A stretch of DNA of 36,294 nucleotides from Oscillospiraceae bacterium (GTDB taxonomy: Bacteria; Bacillota; Clostridia; Oscillospirales; CAG-272). Both the position numbers and the translations under genes were made by a program. The notes under the pieces are model-generated. The model saw only the letters and a list, made by a program, of their open reading frames with translations. It ran no database searches and had not been told where the DNA came from. Of this stretch, positions 32,450-36,294 are shown piece after piece (position 1 is the stretch's first letter; every line of letters starts with the position of its first letter). The DNA lies in NCBI GenBank assembly GCA_015064025.1, contig SVSZ01000011.1, positions 1 to 36,294 of the forward strand, given 5' to 3'.

Positions 32450-33381
32450 TTCTTTTCCTCGCAAAACGCAAGAATATCCCGCTTCGCGTCCTCATACGTA
32501 AAATCGTTGAGGATCTCGTGCCGTGCACCTTCGTAAAGAATGCACCGCACACAGTGTCTGCTCCTTTGCAAACGGCGGTAAACTGTCTCAACGCCCTTGC
32601 CAAAGCCGCCTACGGGATCCTCACGCCCCGAAACAAGCAGGATCGGAAGCTCACGCGGCAAATTTTTGTACCACGCGCCACGGTTGGCAGTCTTCAAAAG
32701 GCGCATCAGGTCTCCCATCGCGCTTACGGTAAAGCGAAAACTGCAAAGCGGATCCTTTGCGTATTTTTTTCGCACCTCAAGATCGGTCGTCAGCCAAGGA
32801 TCGGGGGCTTCCTCGGTCGCATCGTCAAAGCGCTGATTGTAGCCTCCGAATGCCAGCTGATCGATCAAGCGGGAAATATGCCGCTCTCCGTAAATGCGCT
32901 TGATCAGGGCAATGAGTGCCAGACCCGCGCCTGCGGCGGGATTGGGACCGCCTGTCCCCATCACAATGAGCTTGTCGGGGGTAACGTATTTTTCGGATGC
33001 CACACGGACAACAAAGGAGCCCATGCTGTGTCCCATAAGAAAATACGGTCGATCCCCCTTTCCGTATGCCGTCATCACACGCTCCGAAAAAAGCTTCACG
33101 TCCTCGCAAAGGCGAAGATACCCATCCTTCGAGGCAATAAAGCCAAGCTCGCTCTCGTCCCGTACAGTCTTCCCGTGTCCGAGATGATCGTATCCGAACG
33201 CAAGATATCCCTCCTTTGCAACGTCACTCATAAGGCGCTCGTACCGACCGATGTACTCGGTCATGCCGTGTACCACGTGGAAAAAACCGTGGATCTCTCC
33301 GACAGGCTCAAAAACGACGCCCGAAAGCGTATGGATCCCATCGCTCGAAGGACACGTAAAATGCTTTTTCAAAACTTCCAT
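32446..33381 (-). CDS. Alpha/beta hydrolase, monoacylglycerol lipase/lysophospholipase type
   Basis: 311 residues from the ATG at 33381. Its ribosome binding site GGAGA lies in the last codons of glpK, only 4 nt after whose stop it begins. The catalytic triad is visible: S119 in GHSMGS, D255 in SGREDPVGG and H288 in GARHEIL. HGMTEYIGRYERL (from H38) and YDHLGHGKT are typical of the monoglyceride-lipase/PldB group. No signal peptide, so it acts inside the cell. The family releases glycerol or lysophosphoglycerol head groups from mono-acyl lipids. Coupling to glycerol kinase suggests the freed glycerol is phosphorylated at once. A general esterase role cannot be excluded. Confidence 0.87.
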   Translation of the reverse strand: MEVLKKHFTCPSSDGIHTLSGVVFEPVGEIHGFFHVVHGMTEYIGRYERLMSDVAKEGYLAFGYDHLGHGKTVRDESELGFIASKDGYLRLCEDVKLFSERVMTAYGKGDRPYFLMGHSMGSFVVRVASEKYVTPDKLIVMGTGGPNPAAGAGLALIALIKRIYGERHISRLIDQLAFGGYNQRFDDATEEAPDPWLTTDLEVRKKYAKDPLCSFRFTVSAMGDLMRLLKTANRGAWYKNLPRELPILLVSGREDPVGGFGKGVETVYRRLQRSRHCVRCILYEGARHEILNDFTYEDAKRDILAFCEEKK

Positions 33382-33385
33382 GTTT

Positions 33386-34900
33386 TTATTCTCCTTCCGA
33401 AAAGATACGACATGCTCGCACGGCACGGTGCCATCCGTCAAGCGTCTTTTTTCTCTGCGCCTCCGTCATAGACGGTAAGAAGCGTTTTCCTTCACCAACC
33501 TTACCCAAAAGCGCTGAGCGATCCTTGAAAAATCCGACGGCAAGTCCCGCAAGATACGCCGCTCCCAGCGCGGTCGCCTCCGCGTTGCCAAAGCGCAACA
33601 CCTCCACCGCAGAATAGTCACTTTGCATCTGCATCAAAAGATCGTTCGCGCTGGCGCCGCCGTCAACACGCAAGCAGCGAACACCTTGAAAGTCTTTGCC
33701 TAAAAGCGCCTTCATATCTGCACTCATCGCGTCCAGCACGTCCTCCGTTTGAAGTGCGATGGACGCCAAAGACGCACGGATGATATGATTTTTACTGCTT
33801 CCCGCGCTGAGCCCCACGACCGTACCTCTGGAATGCATATCCCAGTAAGGTGCTCCCAATCCCGTAAAAGCGGGAACCACGTACACGCCGTCGGTATCCT
33901 CCACCTTTCTCGCGAAATATTCGCTATCCTTTGCCTCGTGGATCAGCTTCAGTTCGTCTCTCAGCCAACGAATCACGGCTCCGCCAATAAAGACACTTCC
34001 CTCAAGTGCATACTCGATGGGAGCGCCCTTCTCTCCTGCAGCGATCGTCGTTAAAAGCCCGTGAGAGCTCTCCACGGCATTCTGTCCGGTATGCGCAAGC
34101 AGGAAACAGCCCGTACCGTACGTATTCTTCGCCTCTCCGGGAGAGAAGCATCCCTGACCGAACAGAGCCGCCTGTTGGTCTCCTGCGATGCCCGCAATGG
34201 GGATCTCGGCACCCATGCATTCAAGAGTGCCGTAGATCTCGCTGCTCGAACGGATCTCGGGAAGAATGGTGCGTGGGATATCAAGAATACGAAGCATCTC
34301 ACCGTCCCACTCACCCGTATGGATGTTACAAAGCATCGTGCGCGAGGCATTGGTCCTATCCGTGACAAACACCCGCCCGTCGGTCAGCTTCCAGATCAGC
34401 CACGTGTCCACGGTGCCTGCCATCAATTCTCCTGCCGCGGCTCTTTCACGGGCACCCTCCACGTGGTCAAGGATCCACTTCAGCTTCGTGCCGCTGAAAT
34501 ACGGGTCAAGGCGCAATCCCGTGGCTTTACGGATGTATTCCTCATGTCCTTCTTCCGAGAGTGCGCGGCAAACATCTGCCGTACGTCTGCACTGCCAGAC
34601 GATCGCGGGACAGATCGGGCGACCCGTTGCCCGTTCCCAAACGACCACGGTCTCCCTTTGGTTGGTAATTCCCACCGCCGCGATCTCCTCGGGAGAGATC
34701 CCGCTTTTGGCGACACATTCGGTCAATGCCGCATACTGATTGGCATAGATATCCATGGGATCCTGCTCCACCCAACCCGGCTGTGGGTAATACTGTGCAA
34801 ACTCATGCTGCGCCATGGAAACAATGCGGGCATCCTTATCAAACAGGATCGCACGCGCACTGGTGGTTCCTTCATCAAGCGCAAGAATATACTTTTTCAT
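33386..34900 (-). CDS. glpK: Glycerol kinase
   Basis: 504 residues from the ATG at 34900 (GGGAGG upstream; M10 of a longer frame), the normal GlpK length. It phosphorylates glycerol to sn-glycerol 3-phosphate using ATP, in the cytoplasm. Hallmarks: [51 protein letters not shown], the FGGY signatures [11 protein letters not shown] and [13 protein letters not shown], and [15 protein letters not shown]. The usual Asn-Ala after GTTS is Ala here (GTTSARA), as in several Gram-positive enzymes. No glpF or glpD is in the window. It is first gene of a two-gene operon with the lipase-like hydrolase, which starts 4 nt after its stop. Confidence 0.95.
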   Translation of the reverse strand: MKKYILALDEGTTSARAILFDKDARIVSMAQHEFAQYYPQPGWVEQDPMDIYANQYAALTECVAKSGISPEEIAAVGITNQRETVVVWERATGRPICPAIVWQCRRTADVCRALSEEGHEEYIRKATGLRLDPYFSGTKLKWILDHVEGARERAAAGELMAGTVDTWLIWKLTDGRVFVTDRTNASRTMLCNIHTGEWDGEMLRILDIPRTILPEIRSSSEIYGTLECMGAEIPIAGIAGDQQAALFGQGCFSPGEAKNTYGTGCFLLAHTGQNAVESSHGLLTTIAAGEKGAPIEYALEGSVFIGGAVIRWLRDELKLIHEAKDSEYFARKVEDTDGVYVVPAFTGLGAPYWDMHSRGTVVGLSAGSSKNHIIRASLASIALQTEDVLDAMSADMKALLGKDFQGVRCLRVDGGASANDLLMQMQSDYSAVEVLRFGNAEATALGAAYLAGLAVGFFKDRSALLGKVGEGKRFLPSMTEAQRKKTLDGWHRAVRACRIFSEGE

Positions 34901-34941
34901 TGCAACCTCCCAAAACGAAGAATTCAAGGCTTTCTATCCTT

Positions 34942-34970
34942 ATTGTAACACACCCAAGCCAAAATTGCAA
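34942..34970 (-). promoter_or_regulatory. Promoter of the glpK-lipase operon
   Basis: On the minus strand, -35 TTGCAA (34970-34965), 17-bp spacer, -10 TACAAT (34947-34942), extended -10 TG; about 40 bp before the start codon. Confidence 0.7.
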
Positions 34971-34994
34971 TACCCGAAAAGAAGAACGGAAATA

Positions 34995-35046
34995 GGGGGT
35001 GAGTCAAATGCGAAAATGCATTTGGTGCTCACCCCCGTCGTTTTTT
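34995..35046. terminator. Hairpin between the CorC-like gene and glpK, probable terminator
   Basis: GGGGGTGAG (34995-35003) pairs with CTCACCCCC (35028-35036), and an inner CAAATGC/GCATTTG stem pairs next to a small bulge. On plus a TTTTTT run follows at 35041, but both flanking genes are on minus, where the hairpin is followed only by TATTT. It probably ends the CorC-like transcript, but weakly placed T residues make this uncertain. Confidence 0.5.
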
Positions 35047-35084
35047 GGGAAGGGGCTTCGTCGTTTGCCTCAGCCCCGACCTTC

Positions 35085-36294
35085 TTATTTATCCTTGTCT
35101 TTCTCTCTATCCTTTTCCTTATCCTTGTCGCGGTCCTTTTCCTTGTCCTTAGAATCCTCCTCATCCTCCTCTTCGTCCTCGGGATGGTGGATCTCAACCT
35201 CGACCTTTGTAATTCTCTGTACGTCCTTTTCCTGAACGGTGATGGTCATATTCTCGTCGGAATAGACCTCACCCTCCTCGGGGACACCGCCGAATTTTTC
35301 CATGACAAAGCCCGAGAGCGTACCGCTTTCGGATTCGATCTCCATGTCGAACTTCTCGGCAAACTCATCAAGATTGACCGAGCAATCTACCAGATAGCGA
35401 TCCTCACCAAGCTCCTCGAAGTCCTCCTCGACCTCGTCGTGCTCGTCCCAGATCTCGCCGACAAGCTCCTCAAGAATATCCTCCATCGTAACAATTCCCA
35501 AAGTTCCGCCGTACTCGTCAAGAATGACGGCAATGTGTGTCTTGTTTTTCTGCATCTGCATCAGAAGATCGTTGATGCGCTCGGTGTGCTGAACGTAAAC
35601 GACAGGGGTGAGAAGATCGTCCAGGGTCTTCTCTGTCACGCCATCCTTACCGAAGAAGTCCTTCTGATGTATCGCGCCGATGATGGTATCGATGCTGTCT
35701 CGGTACACAAGAAGGCGGGAGAATTGAGAGTTTGAAAATTTCTCCGCGATCTCCTCCTTGGTCGCGTCCATGGGGACTGCCTCCAGATCCATGCGGTGCG
35801 TCAGAATATCTCCCGCGCGTCTCTCTCTGAACTCGATCGCGTTGCGCAAAAGGTCGCCCTCGTTCTCATCGATGCTTCCCTCCTGCTCAACCTCTTCCAC
35901 AAGCATCAGAAGCTCCTCCTGGGACATCTTATCCTCTTCCTCTTTCTTTTTGAAGATCTTGGAAATAAGCTTCTTCCAAAGGAAGAACAAAAAGTTGACG
36001 GGAAGCAGAATGTAGATGAATGCCTGAATAAAGGGTGCGGAAAACATTGCGAATTTCTCGGGGAAATCCTTCGCAAGGCTTTTGGGAGTGATCTCTCCAA
36101 AGATCAGAACGACTACCGTGATCACGACTGTGGATATCGTTGTCGCAATACTCTCTTCCCACATTCCCAGTCCGAGGAAAAATACGGTAGCAATTGCGGA
36201 AAGCGCAATGTTGACAATGTTGTTACCCACGAGAATGGTGGAAAGCAAGCGGTCGTACTTATCCAAAAGCTTGAGCACCCGTTTCGCTGCGCGG
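35085..36294 (-). CDS. CorC/HlyC-type (CNNM-like) membrane protein, N-terminus missing
   Basis: About 402 residues are present; the frame is open to the right edge (AAKRVLKLLDKYDR), so the N-terminus and first membrane helix lie outside. In order: the rest of the DUF21 membrane domain with helices near LSAIATVFFLGLG, ISTVVITVVVLIFGEITPKS and FIYILLPVNFLFFLW; a CBS pair (GDILTHRMDLEAVP, then LDDLLTPVVYVQ and LDEYGGTLGIVTMEDILEEL); and a CorC_HlyC domain (LVDCSVNLDEFAE, SGFVMEKFGGVPEEG). Relatives are linked to Mg2+/Co2+ export or tolerance. The C-terminus carries an unusual ~30-residue acidic/Lys-Asp-rich tail after HHPEDEEEDEEDS. Transport function is by family, not shown here. Confidence 0.9.
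   Translation of the reverse strand, partial: RAAKRVLKLLDKYDRLLSTILVGNNIVNIALSAIATVFFLGLGMWEESIATTISTVVITVVVLIFGEITPKSLAKDFPEKFAMFSAPFIQAFIYILLPVNFLFFLWKKLISKIFKKKEEEDKMSQEELLMLVEEVEQEGSIDENEGDLLRNAIEFRERRAGDILTHRMDLEAVPMDATKEEIAEKFSNSQFSRLLVYRDSIDTIIGAIHQKDFFGKDGVTEKTLDDLLTPVVYVQHTERINDLLMQMQKNKTHIAVILDEYGGTLGIVTMEDILEELVGEIWDEHDEVEEDFEELGEDRYLVDCSVNLDEFAEKFDMEIESESGTLSGFVMEKFGGVPEEGEVYSDENMTITVQEKDVQRITKVEVEIHHPEDEEEDEEDSKDKEKDRDKDKEKDREKDKDK
35088..35172 (-). repeat. Low-complexity coding repeat (KD/KE tail)
   Basis: Short tandem-like units encode an acidic run (DEEEDEED) followed by KDKEKDRDKDKEKDREKDKDK-type alternation at the C-terminus of the CorC-like protein. On plus it reads as repeated TCCTTNTC-type units. 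Such tracts change length easily by slippage. Confidence 0.75.

Noticed and set aside
35085-35175. CRISPR-like or satellite repeat
   Set aside because: The short repeats are coding and lack regular spacers; they encode the charged tail of the CorC-like protein.

Overview
The window looks like chromosomal DNA of an uncultured anaerobic member of the Clostridia (Bacillota). The evidence is strong GGAGG-type ribosome binding sites, -35/-10 promoters with 17-bp spacers and frequent extended -10 TG motifs, hairpin/T-run terminators, a glycyl radical enzyme, an SDR-type fructuronate reductase as in Bacillus, and a TetM-like GTPase. GC content is moderate (about half). I see no tRNA, rRNA, CRISPR array, transposase or phage gene.

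Layout. (1) 1-1760, minus: hexuronate catabolism, uxaC followed by an SDR-type uxuB that runs off the left edge, divergent from an AraC-type regulator (1909-2685). (2) 2840-7707, plus: an operon-like run of a TIM-barrel-like unknown, a FliB-like Cys-rich protein, a HAD phosphatase, a glycyl radical enzyme of the C-x-E (lyase/dehydratase) class, and a tiny unknown ORF. (3) 7749-10715: an AraC regulator divergent from two overlapping genes for QueG/reductive-dehalogenase-like iron-sulfur proteins, ending in a 250-bp inverted-repeat-bounded element with several nested hairpins. (4) 10995-18342, minus: a glycoside-utilisation operon (DUF6259 protein, GH31 lipoprotein, cytoplasmic GH31) divergent from its probable AraC regulator (18444-19322). 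(5) 19438-26951, plus: five uroporphyrinogen-decarboxylase (UROD)-superfamily proteins, one with an intact MtaA-type zinc site, a DUF2284 metal-binding protein, and one ORF in which an AraC-type regulator is fused in frame to a corrinoid-binding protein. (6) 27022-36294: a stand-alone class II glutaminase-domain protein, a TetM/EF-G-like GTPase fused to a Rae1/YacP-like NYN nuclease domain, glutamine synthetase, a glycerol kinase-monoacylglycerol lipase pair, and a CorC/HlyC-type membrane protein cut by the right edge.

How they may work together. Regions 1 and 4 fit plant or host glycan use (glycosidases, then uronate catabolism), each under a local AraC regulator. Region 5 looks like a corrinoid-dependent methyl-transfer system: the corrinoid protein carries a methyl group, the MtaA-like protein moves it on, and the other UROD paralogs could be substrate-specific methyltransferases. 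The reductive activator and methyl-tetrahydrofolate step are not in the window. The QueG-like pair in region 3 belongs to a superfamily with cobalamin enzymes, so B12 chemistry may be a theme here, but that link is inference.

The most unusual items are the AraC-corrinoid fusion with an internal ribosome binding site and start codon (21650-23197), the multi-UROD cluster around it, the translational GTPase-NYN nuclease fusion (28285-30867) and the structured element at 10733-10985. The longest stretch without a gene is the ~280 bp holding that element.
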